Part shown: positions 52,410 to 61,174 of the stretch, in pieces
How positions within the stretch are numbered: the stretch's first letter is position 1
Layout of the letters: every line of letters starts with the position of its first letter
Assembly (NCBI GenBank): GCA_021846965.1
Contig: JAJZWA010000004.1
Location: 52,665-116,664, forward strand
Length of the DNA: 64,000 nucleotides
Source: Pseudomonadota bacterium
Lineage (GTDB): Bacteria > Pseudomonadota > Gammaproteobacteria > Burkholderiales > Burkholderiaceae_C
Direction: 5' to 3'
The notes under the pieces: generated by a model
Seen by the model: only the letters and a program-made list of their open reading frames with translations
Databases searched by the model: none
Told to the model about the DNA's origin: nothing
Position numbers and translations under genes: made by a program

Positions 52410-53522
52410 TTGAACCACCAGGAACCCTCCGCCGCGGCCGCGGCGCCCGTGCTGGTCGAGCGCCACGGGCGCGTCGGACTGCTCACCCTCAACCGGCCGC
52501 AGGCGCTGAATGCGCTGGACCTGCAGGCCGTGCGCTGTCTCACCCAGGCGCTGCGCGACTGGGCGGCCGATCCCGAGGTGATCGGCGTGGTGCTGCGCGG
52601 GGCCACCCGCGAGGGCCGTCCGGTCGCGCTGTGCGCCGGAGGCGACATCAAGTTCTTCCATCGCGCCGGGCTGGCCGGCGACCCCGATCTGGATGCGTTT
52701 TTCACCGAGGAATACACCCTCAACCACCTGATCCACCGCTATCCCAAGCCCTACGTGGCCCTGATGGATGGCGTGGTCATGGGCGGTGGCATGGGCATCA
52801 GCCAGGGAGCCGCGCTGCGCGTGCTCACCGAGCGTTCGGTGCTGGCCATGCCCGAGACCAACATCGGCCTGTTTCCCGACGTGGGCGGCGGCTGGTTCCT
52901 GGCGCGCTGCCCCGGGCGACTGGGCGAGTACCTGGCCCTCAGCGGCCACGGCCTGCACGCTCCCGACGCCATCGCCTGCGGGCTGGGCGACCGGCTGGTC
53001 GATTCCGCGGAGCTGGGCGGCCTGTGCGAGCAACTGCTGCGCGCGCGCGAGCCGGACGAACTGCGCGACATCGTCGACCGCGCCGCGCGCACGCCGTCGC
53101 CCTCGCCGCTGCTGGAGCAGCGCGAGTCCATCGACCGCCACTTCGCGCAACCCGACCTGCCCGCGGTGCTGGCCTCGCTCGAGGCCGACCCCGCCGCCTT
53201 CGCGCAAGCTGCCCTGGAGCAGTTGCGCCAGCGTTCGCCCCTGATGATGGCGGTGTCGCTGGAGCTGGTGCGCCGCGCGCGCAACATGGCGCTGGCCGAG
53301 GAACTGCGCATGGAGCGCGACCTGATGTACCACTGCTTCCACCCGACCGGCGGCGGGCATGGCGATGCCATCGAGGGCATCCGCGCGCTGGCCATCGACA
53401 AGGATCGCCGGCCCCGCTGGAACCCGCCGACCGTCGGGCAGGTCGACCCGCGTACCGTGCAGGACTTTTTCCGCAGCCCCTGGACCCCCGAGACCCACCC
53501 GCTGGCGGGGCTGCGGGACTGA
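52410..53522 (+). CDS. 3-hydroxyisobutyryl-CoA hydrolase-like enoyl-CoA hydratase/isomerase
   Basis: 370 aa crotonase-fold enzyme. CAGGGDIKFFH forms the oxyanion hole region, and PETNIGLFPDVGGGWFLARCPG carries the catalytic Glu and Asp of the HIBYL-CoA hydrolase group. In valine breakdown it releases 3-hydroxyisobutyrate from its CoA ester. TTG start with AGGAGA 6 nt upstream. No other valine pathway genes are adjacent, so the substrate is not certain. Confidence 0.88.
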   Translation: MNHQEPSAAAAAPVLVERHGRVGLLTLNRPQALNALDLQAVRCLTQALRDWAADPEVIGVVLRGATREGRPVALCAGGDIKFFHRAGLAGDPDLDAFFTEEYTLNHLIHRYPKPYVALMDGVVMGGGMGISQGAALRVLTERSVLAMPETNIGLFPDVGGGWFLARCPGRLGEYLALSGHGLHAPDAIACGLGDRLVDSAELGGLCEQLLRAREPDELRDIVDRAARTPSPSPLLEQRESIDRHFAQPDLPAVLASLEADPAAFAQAALEQLRQRSPLMMAVSLELVRRARNMALAEELRMERDLMYHCFHPTGGGHGDAIEGIRALAIDKDRRPRWNPPTVGQVDPRTVQDFFRSPWTPETHPLAGLRD

Positions 53523-53553
53523 GCCGCCGCGCGCGCGCCCCGGAACCGCGCGC

Positions 53554-54462
53554 TCAGGCCGGCGCGCGCCGGCGCATGACCAGATGCAGGCCGGCGGCGG
53601 CCAGGGCCATTCCCAGCCAGGCCAGCGGCGCCACGCGCTCGCCCAGCGCGGCCCAGGCGATCAGGGCCGTGGCCGGAGGCACCAGGAAGAACAGCGCCGA
53701 CACGCGCGAGGCCTCGCCGTGGCGGATCATCGCCAGCAGCAGGGTGATGCCCACGATGGAGTTGGCCACCACCAGGTAGGCCAGGGACAGCAGCATCTGC
53801 GGCGCCCATTGCAGGCGCATGGGCTCCAGGGACCAGGCCAGCGGCGCCACCACGGCCAGGCCGACCGTGTACTGGATCAGGTTCGCCGCCAGCGGGTGGG
53901 TGGGGCTGCCGAAGCGCTTTTCCCACAAGGTGGCCGCGGTCAGGGCCAGCAAGGCGCTCAGCGCGAACACCAGGGCCAGCGGCGAGGCCACGTGGATGCC
54001 CGAGCGCGACACGATCACCAGCATCGCGCCGCACACCCCCAGCGCCAGTCCCAGCCAGCGCATGCGATCCACGCGCTCGCCGGCGATGGCCGGGGCCAGC
54101 AGCCCGATGAGCAGGGGTTGCTGCGAGGTGATCAGTGCCAGCGCGCCGGCCGACATGCCGTGCTTCAGGCTCAGGTAGGTGGAGCAGAAATAGCCCGCCT
54201 GCAGCAACAGGCCGATCATGGCCAGGTGCCCCCACTGGCGCGCGCCGCGCGGAAAGCGCGGGCGCATCCAGGCGCAGGCCACGGCGAGCAGCGCCACCAC
54301 GCAGGCATAGCGCAGGGCCAGGAAGGTCAGCGGATCCGCATAGCGCAGGCCCAGCGCCAGGAACACGAAACCGCTGGACCACAGCAGCAGGAACAGGGCG
54401 GGAGCGACGCGCAGCCAGGGCGGGGCGGCACTGACCGGGAAGGTGGTGCGAGGTGCGGACAT
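53554..54462 (-). CDS. EamA/DMT-family exporter
   Basis: 302 aa with ten membrane segments in two EamA repeats (LLLWSSGFVFLALGLRYADPLTFLALRY; GVCGAMLVIVSRSG). Inner-membrane metabolite exporter of unknown substrate. The start MSAPRTTFP is preferred to the ORF-track start 11 codons upstream. It is convergent with the hydrolase gene and divergent from bufA. Confidence 0.88.
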   Translation of the reverse strand: MSAPRTTFPVSAAPPWLRVAPALFLLLWSSGFVFLALGLRYADPLTFLALRYACVVALLAVACAWMRPRFPRGARQWGHLAMIGLLLQAGYFCSTYLSLKHGMSAGALALITSQQPLLIGLLAPAIAGERVDRMRWLGLALGVCGAMLVIVSRSGIHVASPLALVFALSALLALTAATLWEKRFGSPTHPLAANLIQYTVGLAVVAPLAWSLEPMRLQWAPQMLLSLAYLVVANSIVGITLLLAMIRHGEASRVSALFFLVPPATALIAWAALGERVAPLAWLGMALAAAGLHLVMRRRAPA

Positions 54463-54525
54463 GGCGGGCATCCTAGGGCCTGTACCTCCTGTCATGAATG
54501 GTTACGCATTCGCCTGCGATCCGCT

Positions 54526-54555
54526 TGTCAGGAAAGCCCGCGCCCCGCCGACCAA
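54526..54555 (+). promoter_or_regulatory. ECF-type promoter candidate for bufA
   Basis: TGTCAGGAA-N14-CGACCAA. The same two blocks, 13 bp apart, lie in the doxX promoter on the other strand (57388-57416). Such paired motifs fit -35/-10 elements of an ECF sigma factor, and a sigma gene lies in this cluster. The bufA start is 80 bp downstream. Confidence 0.6.
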
Positions 54556-54635
54556 GCCGGCGTGGAGCGCATTCGATCCACGTCGATTCACTTCCGTCCA
54601 CCCTTGCACACCATCAGCTAGAGGAGTCTGAAATC

Positions 54636-54965
54636 ATGAACAAGCGCCAACTCGTCCAAGCCGCCGCCGCCGCTTCGCTGCTCGCCCTCGGATCCCTGGG
54701 GGCCGTCAGCGCCGCGCATGCCGACACGCTGGGCAAATGCTTCGGCGTGGCCACCGCCGGCCACAATGACTGCGCCGGCCTGTCGGGCCTGCACTCGTGC
54801 AAGGGCACCGCCAACATGAACTACAACCCGGGCGACTTCGTGGTCGAGCCCTCCGGCACCTGCGCCAAGATGGGGGGGCTGGACATGACCCAGGCCAAGG
54901 CCGTGCTCGCCTCCCCGGCGAAGACCAAGGCCTTCGAGGCGAAGATGGCCAAGCGCATGATGTGA
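54636..54965 (+). CDS. bufA1: Bufferin precursor BufA1 (DUF2282)
   Basis: 109 aa. Signal peptide (AAAASLLALGSLGAVSAAHA) and four cysteines at about 35, 46, 55 and 76 (GKCFGV, NDCAGL, HSCKGT, GTCAKM), the fixed pattern of DUF2282. In bufferins, as I recall from other bacteria, a MNIO enzyme converts cysteines to thiooxazoles and the secreted peptide binds copper to protect the cell. AGGAG precedes the ATG. The tail (AKTKAFEAKMAKRMM) is lysine and methionine rich. Confidence 0.9.
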   Translation: MNKRQLVQAAAAASLLALGSLGAVSAAHADTLGKCFGVATAGHNDCAGLSGLHSCKGTANMNYNPGDFVVEPSGTCAKMGGLDMTQAKAVLASPAKTKAFEAKMAKRMM

Positions 54966-54997
54966 GCCCGGGGCGGATACGGACTTCGGAGCCCGGG

Positions 54998-55888
54998 ATG
55001 CCCATGCCAGACAGTCTGCCGGCCACGGCGGCCGGCATCGGACTGCGCCATGCGCACTATGCGCAGGTGGCGCGCGAGCGCCCCGCGCTGGGCTTCCTGG
55101 AAGTGCATTCGGAGAACTTCTTCTGCCCCGACGATGCGCCCGCGCAGGTGCTTCGGCACATGCGCGGCCTGTACCCGCTGAGCCTGCATGGCGTGGGCCT
55201 CGCGCTGGGCTCGGCCTGCGGCGTGGATGCCGGACATCTGGAGCGCCTGGCCGCGCTGGTCGAGCGCATCGAGCCCGCACGGGTGTCCGACCACGCCTGC
55301 TTCGCCCGCGCGCCCCTGGGCGCGCGCGGCGTGGCGCATGGGAATGACCTGCTGCCCCTGGCGTTCACGCGCGCGCAGTTGCGCCTGCTCGAATCCAATG
55401 TGCAACAGGTGCAGGAACGCCTGCGGCGTCCGATCCTGCTGGAGAACCTGAGCAGCTACATCGAGTTCCGGGACTGCGAGATGCCGGAGCCCGAGTTTTT
55501 CGCCGAACTCGCGCGACGCAGCGGCTGCGGCCTGCTGCTGGACGTGAACAACCTGATGGTCAATGCGCGCAACCGTGGCGCCGATTCGCCCTTGCACGAG
55601 GTGTGTTCCTGGCTGGACGCACTCGTTCGCGCCGGTGCCGGTGCCAGCGTGGGCGAGATGCATCTGGCCGGCCACAGCGTGCAGCAGGGCCTGGTGATCG
55701 ACGATCACGGCAGCGCCGTTTCCCCCGACGTGTGGAGCGCCTACGCCCATGCGCTGCGCCTGCTGGGCCCGGTGCCCACGCTGATCGAGTGGGACACCGC
55801 GATCCCCGAACTGCAGGTGCTGCTCGACGAGGCGACCCAGGCCCGCGAACTGCTGGCCCAGGCCGCGTCGCGCGACCCCGGAGCCTGA
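54998..55888 (+). CDS. bufB1: BufB1, multinuclear non-haem iron oxidase (DUF692/MNIO)
   Basis: 296 aa TIM-barrel. Metal-ligand strands are visible: LEVHSENFF, SLHGVGLALG, VSDHACF, LLENLSSYIEF, LLLDVNNLMVNARN, GEMHLAGH and LIEWD. It should modify cysteines of the BufA precursor using iron. Start chosen at the first ATG of MPMPDSL with CGGAG upstream; 32 bp after bufA. Confidence 0.93.
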   Translation: MPMPDSLPATAAGIGLRHAHYAQVARERPALGFLEVHSENFFCPDDAPAQVLRHMRGLYPLSLHGVGLALGSACGVDAGHLERLAALVERIEPARVSDHACFARAPLGARGVAHGNDLLPLAFTRAQLRLLESNVQQVQERLRRPILLENLSSYIEFRDCEMPEPEFFAELARRSGCGLLLDVNNLMVNARNRGADSPLHEVCSWLDALVRAGAGASVGEMHLAGHSVQQGLVIDDHGSAVSPDVWSAYAHALRLLGPVPTLIEWDTAIPELQVLLDEATQARELLAQAASRDPGA

Positions 55889-55890
55889 GC

Positions 55891-56793
55891 ATGCAAGATC
55901 CCGCGCAGTCAGCGCGCCGCGAGCGCGACGCAGCCCTTGCCGAGACCGCCTCGGCAGCCGGCGCTTGCGATACCGATTCCCCGAGCCTGCAGCTCGAGAT
56001 GCAGCGAGAAATGCAGCGAGAAATGCAGCGTCAGACCGCGCTGTTGCGCGCCTTGTTCGATCCGCGTCCGACGTGCCCGCCCGCCGCGGCGCTGGGCGTG
56101 GACACCACCCGGCTGGACTGGCAGGCCGGGCTCGACGCCATGCGCGGCAACGCCCGCTCGCATGCCGAGCGGGCGCTGCTGGCCCAGTTCCCCACGCTGC
56201 TGGCCATGCTGGGTGAGGCGCCCATGCGTGCGCTGTGCGTCGCCTACTGGCGCGCCCGTCCGCCGCGGGTCGGAGACCTGGCCGGCGTCGGCGCCGAATT
56301 TCCCGATTACGTGGGACGCCTGAGGCGACTGCGCGCGTGGCCCTGGCTGCGCGACAGCGCGCGCCTGGACTGGGCGCTGTGGCAATTGCAGTACGCAAGC
56401 GCACCGCGCCTGGATGCGCGGCACCTGCAGGCCCTGGCCACGCATGATCCCGCCCGGCTGCGCCTGCGCCTGGCCGAGGGCGTCGCGCTGCTGGATGCGC
56501 GCTGGCCTGTGGTCAGCCTGTGGCAACTTCATCGCGGCGCGGAGCCGGACTCCGCTCGCCTGCGCGAGGCGCTGGGCGAAGGCCCGCAATGCGCATGGGC
56601 CTGGCGCGGTGCCGAGGGCACGCGGTGCGAGCCCCTGGGTGGTGCCGGGCGGCGCTGGCTGCGCGCGCTGCAACGCGGCGCCAGCGTGGCCGCGGCCCTG
56701 CGCAGCGCCGGCCCCGGCTGGGACTTCGCGGCCTGGCTGCAGCGCGCCGTGCGCGAAGGCTGGCTTGACGGCATCGAGCCCTGCATCGCCTGA
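55891..56793 (+). CDS. bufC1: BufC1, DUF2063 partner of MNIO enzyme
   Basis: 300 aa. The DUF2063 region (about 45-140: LLRALFDPR, HAERALLAQFPTLLAMLGE, FPDYVG) delivers the precursor to BufB in related systems. The N-terminal ~35 residues include a short tandem repeat EMQREMQREMQRQ encoded by 12-bp units. It starts 2 bp after bufB. Confidence 0.88.
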   Translation: MQDPAQSARRERDAALAETASAAGACDTDSPSLQLEMQREMQREMQRQTALLRALFDPRPTCPPAAALGVDTTRLDWQAGLDAMRGNARSHAERALLAQFPTLLAMLGEAPMRALCVAYWRARPPRVGDLAGVGAEFPDYVGRLRRLRAWPWLRDSARLDWALWQLQYASAPRLDARHLQALATHDPARLRLRLAEGVALLDARWPVVSLWQLHRGAEPDSARLREALGEGPQCAWAWRGAEGTRCEPLGGAGRRWLRALQRGASVAAALRSAGPGWDFAAWLQRAVREGWLDGIEPCIA

Positions 56794-56808
56794 ACCGGAC
56801 ACCCCGCG

Positions 56809-56832
56809 GCCCGGGCCATCCACGGCCCGGGC
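56809..56832. terminator. Hairpin between bufC and doxX
   Basis: A perfect 9-bp stem GCCCGGGCC/GGCCCGGGC with loop ATCCAC in the 56-bp gap between convergent genes. No T-run; it could serve as a two-way terminator. Confidence 0.5.
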
Positions 56833-56849
56833 CCGAGGTGGTTGCGGAC

Positions 56850-57341
56850 CTAGGTCCGAGTCGCGTCGCGGCGCGAGGCCAGCCAGGCGTCCACCGACCA
56901 GCTTCCCGGACCCCACAGCGCCACCGAGGCGATCAGCGAGCCCCAGATGTAGTGCAGTTCGATGGCCGCCGGCTGCAGCGCGTACATGTACGACAACAGC
57001 GCCACCGCGTTGACCACGAACAGTCCGGTGGCGGCGAATCGCCCGCCCAGGCCCAGCGCCACGAAAGGCGGCAGCAGCAGTTCACCCGCGCTGCCCACCA
57101 GCGCCGCGATCAGCGGTGGCAGCAGCAGCACGTGGAATTCGTTCTGGTACAGCCAGACCGTTCCCTGCCAGTTGTACAGGGTCTCCAGCCCAGAATGGAA
57201 AAACACATAGGACACGTACAGGCGCGCTGCCAGCAGCGCCGGGGCGCGCAGCGCGTCCAGCACACGGCTGGCCAGGCGCCAGGCATGCAAGGGCAGGCGC
57301 AACAAAGCGAAGGGTCTCTTGTCGGACACGGTAGCGGACAT
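56850..57341 (-). CDS. DoxX-family membrane protein
   Basis: 163 aa with four membrane segments (LLAARLYVSYVFFHSGLE; LLLPPLIAALVGSAGELLLPPFVALG; FAATGLFVVNAVALLSYMYAL; YIWGSLIASVALWGPG). DoxX proteins are common beside bufferin clusters and are linked to redox at the membrane. It lies convergent to bufC and divergent from the sigma gene, with an ECF-type motif upstream. Confidence 0.9.
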   Translation of the reverse strand: MSATVSDKRPFALLRLPLHAWRLASRVLDALRAPALLAARLYVSYVFFHSGLETLYNWQGTVWLYQNEFHVLLLPPLIAALVGSAGELLLPPFVALGLGGRFAATGLFVVNAVALLSYMYALQPAAIELHYIWGSLIASVALWGPGSWSVDAWLASRRDATRT

Positions 57342-57387
57342 CGGGGTCTCCTCGGGGGTGGGCGCGGCACCATGCCGCGATGCCGGT

Positions 57388-57416
57388 TTGGTCGAGCGGC
57401 GAGCCGCTTCCTGACA
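57388..57416 (-). promoter_or_regulatory. ECF-type promoter candidate for doxX
   Basis: On the minus strand: TGTCAGGAA-N13-CGACCAA, followed by ACCGG. It shares both blocks with the bufA promoter (which continues GCCGG). The doxX start lies 46 bp downstream. Confidence 0.6.
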
Positions 57417-57479
57417 GCCCCCATCGCCGATCCCGGCGAGCTGTGAAAGAATCCGGGCAGCCGCGCCCGCCCACCGACC

Positions 57480-58076
57480 ATGAGCGTTCCCGAACCCAGC
57501 AGCGCCAGTCCCGAACAGCAGTCCGAATGGCTGTCGCGTATCGAGGCCCTGCGCCCCACGCTCATGCGACTGGCCCTGCTGCAGTTGCGCAACCGTGCAT
57601 GGGCCGAGGACGCCGTGTCCGAGGCGCTGCTGGCGGCCATCGAGGGCCTGTCGCGCTTCGGCGCGCGCGCCCAGTTGCAGACCTGGGTGGTGGGTATCCT
57701 CAAGCACAAGGTGCTGGACCAGCTGCGCCAGCGCCAGCGCGAACAGCAGTTCGACGAGGTCGACGACGGCGAGGACCCGGCCGAGCACATGTTCGTCGCC
57801 GACGGACATTTCGCGCAGTTCCCGCAGGTGTGGAACGCGCCCTCGGAGGTGCTGCGCCAGAAGCAGTTCCTCGAAGTGCTGGAGGCCTGCATGGACCTGC
57901 TGCCCGGCCAGCTCGGGCGCGTGTTCCTCATGCGCGAGTGGCTGGAGCTGGGCACCGACGAGATTTGTCAGGAGCTGGGCTTCACCGCGACCAACGTATG
58001 GCAGATGCTTTCCCGCGCCAGGTTGCGCTTGCGGGAATGCCTGCAACTACGCTGGTTCGGTGAGCAGAGATCATGA
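57480..58076 (+). CDS. ECF-type RNA polymerase sigma factor
   Basis: 198 aa. Sigma region 2 (RIEALRPTLMRLALLQLRNRAWAEDAVSEALLAAIEG; FGARAQLQTWVVGILKHKVLDQLRQ) and region 4 (LPGQLGRVFLMREWLELGTDEICQELGFTATNVWQMLSRARLRLRE) are clear. The long linker (FDEVDDGEDPAEHMFVADGHFAQFPQVWN) is typical of the group with DUF692 neighbours. It probably drives bufABC and doxX. The stop overlaps the anti-sigma gene by 4 bp. Confidence 0.92.
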   Translation: MSVPEPSSASPEQQSEWLSRIEALRPTLMRLALLQLRNRAWAEDAVSEALLAAIEGLSRFGARAQLQTWVVGILKHKVLDQLRQRQREQQFDEVDDGEDPAEHMFVADGHFAQFPQVWNAPSEVLRQKQFLEVLEACMDLLPGQLGRVFLMREWLELGTDEICQELGFTATNVWQMLSRARLRLRECLQLRWFGEQRS

Positions 58077-58291
58077 GCTTCAAGCCCTTTCGCACATGCC
58101 GCGAGGTCACCGCGCTGGTGATCGCGCGGGAGGACCGCGCGCTGCGGTTGCGCGAGCGGGCGATCATCCGCGCGCACTTCCTGATCTGCCAGGCCTGCCC
58201 GATTGTCGAGCGCCAGGTGCTGGGCATGCGCGAGGCCCTGGGCGCCTGGCGCCAGTATCGCGACGGGGTGGACGAAGCCGGGGGCGAGTGA
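58073..58291 (+). CDS. Small zinc-finger anti-sigma factor
   Basis: 72 aa. Contains HFLICQACP, the HxxxCxxC of zinc-finger anti-sigma domains, with CREVT near the N-terminus. No membrane segment, so it is a soluble anti-sigma; metal or thiol oxidation could release the sigma factor. It overlaps the sigma gene by 4 bp. Confidence 0.8.
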   Translation: MSFKPFRTCREVTALVIAREDRALRLRERAIIRAHFLICQACPIVERQVLGMREALGAWRQYRDGVDEAGGE

Positions 58292-58412
58292 AGCGCCGGG
58301 CCTGTGGGCCTTCGTTACAAGATTTCACGTTTGCGCGGCCTCGCGCAAGAAATCCAAGTTGTTCTTAGGATTCTCGGAGTTTGCGCGCGATGCGCAGCCG
58401 AGGGAGAACAAC

Positions 58413-58877
58413 ATGATCGAATTCACCGTCAACGGCAAGGCCCAGTCCCTGGACCTCAGCCCCGACACGCCGCTGCTGTGGGCCATCCGCGACCATCTGC
58501 ACCTGACCGGCACCAAGTTCGGCTGCGGCATCGCCGAATGCGGCGCCTGCACCGTGCACCTGAACGGCACCGCCGTGCGCTCCTGCCAGATTCCCGTGTC
58601 CTCCGTGCAGGGCATGCACGTGACCACCATCGAAGGCCTGCAGACCCGCGAGGCGAAGGCCGTACGCGCGGCCTGGGTGGCCCACCAGGTGCCGCAATGC
58701 GGCTACTGCCAGTCGGGCCAGATCATGTCGGCCAGCGCCCTGCTCAAGCAGAACGCCAAGCCCAGCGACTCCGACATCGACGCCTTCATGTCCGGCAACA
58801 TCTGCCGCTGCGGAACCTATCCCCGCATCCGCGCCGCCATTCACGACGCCGCGCATGCGCTCGCCGAGGAGTCCTGA
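58413..58877 (+). CDS. iorA: [2Fe-2S] small subunit, isoquinoline 1-oxidoreductase type
   Basis: 154 aa. The N-terminal plant-type ferredoxin cluster site is [17 protein letters not shown] with a later RSCQ; the second cluster is in the helical domain ([22 protein letters not shown]). It passes electrons from the molybdenum centre of the large subunit. AGGGAG precedes the ATG. Substrate probably an aldehyde or N-heterocycle. Confidence 0.93.
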   Translation: MIEFTVNGKAQSLDLSPDTPLLWAIRDHLHLTGTKFGCGIAECGACTVHLNGTAVRSCQIPVSSVQGMHVTTIEGLQTREAKAVRAAWVAHQVPQCGYCQSGQIMSASALLKQNAKPSDSDIDAFMSGNICRCGTYPRIRAAIHDAAHALAEES

Positions 58878-58878
58878 G

Positions 58879-61092
58879 ATGGCCGACGAACTGCTCGAAC
58901 TCTCCGCCGATGCGGCTTCGCGCCGCGCCTTCCTCAAGAGCTCCGCGCTGGCCGGCGGCGGCCTCGTGCTGGGCCTGGCCCTTCCGCTGGCGTCGCGCGC
59001 GGCCCAGGCGGCGCCGATGGCGGCCCCCGTATTCAACCCACTGGCCGAACCCGGCAGCTTCTCGCCGAACGCCTATGTGCGCGTGGGCACCGACGACCAG
59101 GTCACGCTTGTGGTCGACAAGTCCGAGATGGGCCAGGGCGTGATGACCGCGCTGCCCATGCTGCTGGCCGATGAAATGGATGCCGACTGGCCCCGCGTGC
59201 AACTGCAGCAGGCCGGCGCCCATGACGCCTACAAGAACACCCTGCTGGGCATGCAGGCCACCGGCGGCAGCACCAGCGTGCGCAGTTCCTGGCTGCCGCT
59301 GCGCCGCGCCGGCGCCGCCGCGCGCGCGATGCTGGTGCAGGCCGCCGCGCGCCGCTGGCAGGTCGATGCCTCGGCCTGCACGGTCAGCGCCGGGGTGGTG
59401 CACGGCCCGGGCGGCCGCCAGGCCCGCTTCGGCGAACTCGCCGAGGAGGCCTCGCGCCTGCCCGTGCCGAGCCAGGTACGCCTGAAGGATCCGAAGGAGT
59501 TCCGGCTCATCGGACGGCCCCTGGCGCGGGTGGACGTGCCCGAGAAGACCACCGGCCAGGCGGTGTTCGGCCTGGACATGCAGCTGCCGGACATGCTGGT
59601 GGCCAGCGTCGCGCAGCCGCCGGCCTTCGGCGCCACCGTGCGTGGCGTCGACGATGCGGCCGCGCGCGCCATCCCCGGCGTGCACTCGGTGCACCGCACC
59701 AGCGACGGCGTGGCCGTGCTGGCGAAGGATTTCTGGACCGCGCGCAAGGGCCGCGACGCCTTGCGCATCGACTGGGACCTCGGCCCCAACGCCACGCTCG
59801 ACGACGCCGGCATCCTGGAGCTGTTCCGCAAGGCCGGCGAGCAACCGGGTGCCGTGGCCTGGAAGGTGGGCGAGGGCGAGGCGGCGCTGGCACCGGCCGC
59901 CGCGGCCCCCGGTGCCAGGACCCTGCGGGCCGAGTACTCGCTGCCCTTCCTGGCGCACGCCACGATGGAGCCGATGAACTGCACGGCCTTCGTGCAGAAG
60001 GACCGCGTGGACATCTGGGGCCCGACCCAGGCGCAGACCCTGAACCAGATCGTCGCCGGCAAGATCGCCGGGCTGCCCCCGCACGCGGTGCACGTGCACA
60101 CCACGCTGCTCGGCGGGGGCTTCGGCCGGCGCTTCGAACAGGACTTCGTGTCCCAGGCGGTGGAACTGTCCAAGGCCAGCGGAAGGCCCGTGAAGGTGGT
60201 GTGGACCCGCGAGGACGACACCCGGCACGACTTCTACCGCCCCGCCAACCTGCACCGCCTGCACGCCGTGCTCGACCGCGACGGCAGGCTGCAGGCCTGG
60301 GCCCACCAGATCGTCGGCCCGTCCATTTTCTCGCGCGTGTTCCCCCAGTACGTGAAGGACGGTGTGGACGACAGCTCCGTGCAGGGCGCCATCAAGCTGC
60401 CCTACGCCATGCCCAACGCGCAGACCCGCTACGTCTTGTGCAACACCCCGGTGCCGGTGGGCTTCTGGCGCTCGGTCGGGCATTCCATCACCGCCTTCAC
60501 CGTCGAGTCCTTCATCGACGAGCTGGCGCATGCCGCGGGCACCGATCCCTACCGCTTCCGGCGCGATCTGCTGCTGCACGGCGACCAGCGCGCGCTGGCC
60601 ACGCTGGACGTCGCGGCGCGCGAGGCCGGCTGGGGCAAGCCCCTGCCGGCGGGGCATTTCCACGGCATCGCCATGCACCATTCCTTCGGCAGCTACGTCA
60701 GCGAAGTGGCCGAGGTCTCGGTGGATCCCAAGGGGCAGGTTCGCGTGCACCGCGTGACCTGCGCGGTGGACTGCGGGCAGGTCGTCAACCCCGACATCGT
60801 GACCGCGCAGATCCAGAGCGCGGTGGTGTACGGGCTGACCGCGGCGCTGTACGACCGCATCGAGCTGCGCCAGGGCGGGGTGGTGCAGGGCAATTTCGAC
60901 AAGTACCGCATGCTGCGCATGGACAGCGCGCCGCGGGTCGACGTGCACATCCTGCCCAGCGGGGAAGCGCCCGGCGGCCTGGGCGAGCCGGGCACGCCGC
61001 CCATCGCGCCCGCCGTGGCCAACGCGGTGTTCGCCGCCACCGGCAAGCGCCTGCGCGAACTGCCGCTGCGCCCGGAACTGCTCAAGGCCTGA
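58879..61092 (+). CDS. iorB: Molybdopterin large subunit, isoquinoline 1-oxidoreductase type
   Basis: 737 aa. A twin-arginine-type N-terminus (SRRAFLKSSALAGGGLVLGLALPLA) suggests export of the assembled dimer by Tat, since the small subunit has no signal. Moco-binding motifs include GGGFGRRFEQDF and the C-terminal GGLGEPGTPPIAPAVANAVFAATGKRLRELPL, where the Glu of GEPG is catalytic. There is no FAD subunit, so a cytochrome is a likely electron acceptor. The gene begins 1 bp after iorA. Confidence 0.93.
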   Translation: MADELLELSADAASRRAFLKSSALAGGGLVLGLALPLASRAAQAAPMAAPVFNPLAEPGSFSPNAYVRVGTDDQVTLVVDKSEMGQGVMTALPMLLADEMDADWPRVQLQQAGAHDAYKNTLLGMQATGGSTSVRSSWLPLRRAGAAARAMLVQAAARRWQVDASACTVSAGVVHGPGGRQARFGELAEEASRLPVPSQVRLKDPKEFRLIGRPLARVDVPEKTTGQAVFGLDMQLPDMLVASVAQPPAFGATVRGVDDAAARAIPGVHSVHRTSDGVAVLAKDFWTARKGRDALRIDWDLGPNATLDDAGILELFRKAGEQPGAVAWKVGEGEAALAPAAAAPGARTLRAEYSLPFLAHATMEPMNCTAFVQKDRVDIWGPTQAQTLNQIVAGKIAGLPPHAVHVHTTLLGGGFGRRFEQDFVSQAVELSKASGRPVKVVWTREDDTRHDFYRPANLHRLHAVLDRDGRLQAWAHQIVGPSIFSRVFPQYVKDGVDDSSVQGAIKLPYAMPNAQTRYVLCNTPVPVGFWRSVGHSITAFTVESFIDELAHAAGTDPYRFRRDLLLHGDQRALATLDVAAREAGWGKPLPAGHFHGIAMHHSFGSYVSEVAEVSVDPKGQVRVHRVTCAVDCGQVVNPDIVTAQIQSAVVYGLTAALYDRIELRQGGVVQGNFDKYRMLRMDSAPRVDVHILPSGEAPGGLGEPGTPPIAPAVANAVFAATGKRLRELPLRPELLKA

Positions 61093-61097
61093 GCGCG

Positions 61098-61136
61098 GGG
61101 CCGGGCGAGGGGGCTTGAAACTCCCGCGCCCGGCCC
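61098..61136 (+). terminator. Hairpin after iorB
   Basis: A perfect 10-bp stem GGGCCGGGCG/CGCCCGGCCC with a 19-nt loop, 5 bp after the iorB stop. There is no T-run, so only moderate confidence. Confidence 0.5.
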
Positions 61137-61174
61137 GCATGTTTCGCATGGGTACGCAGATTTCTTGCACTGCC

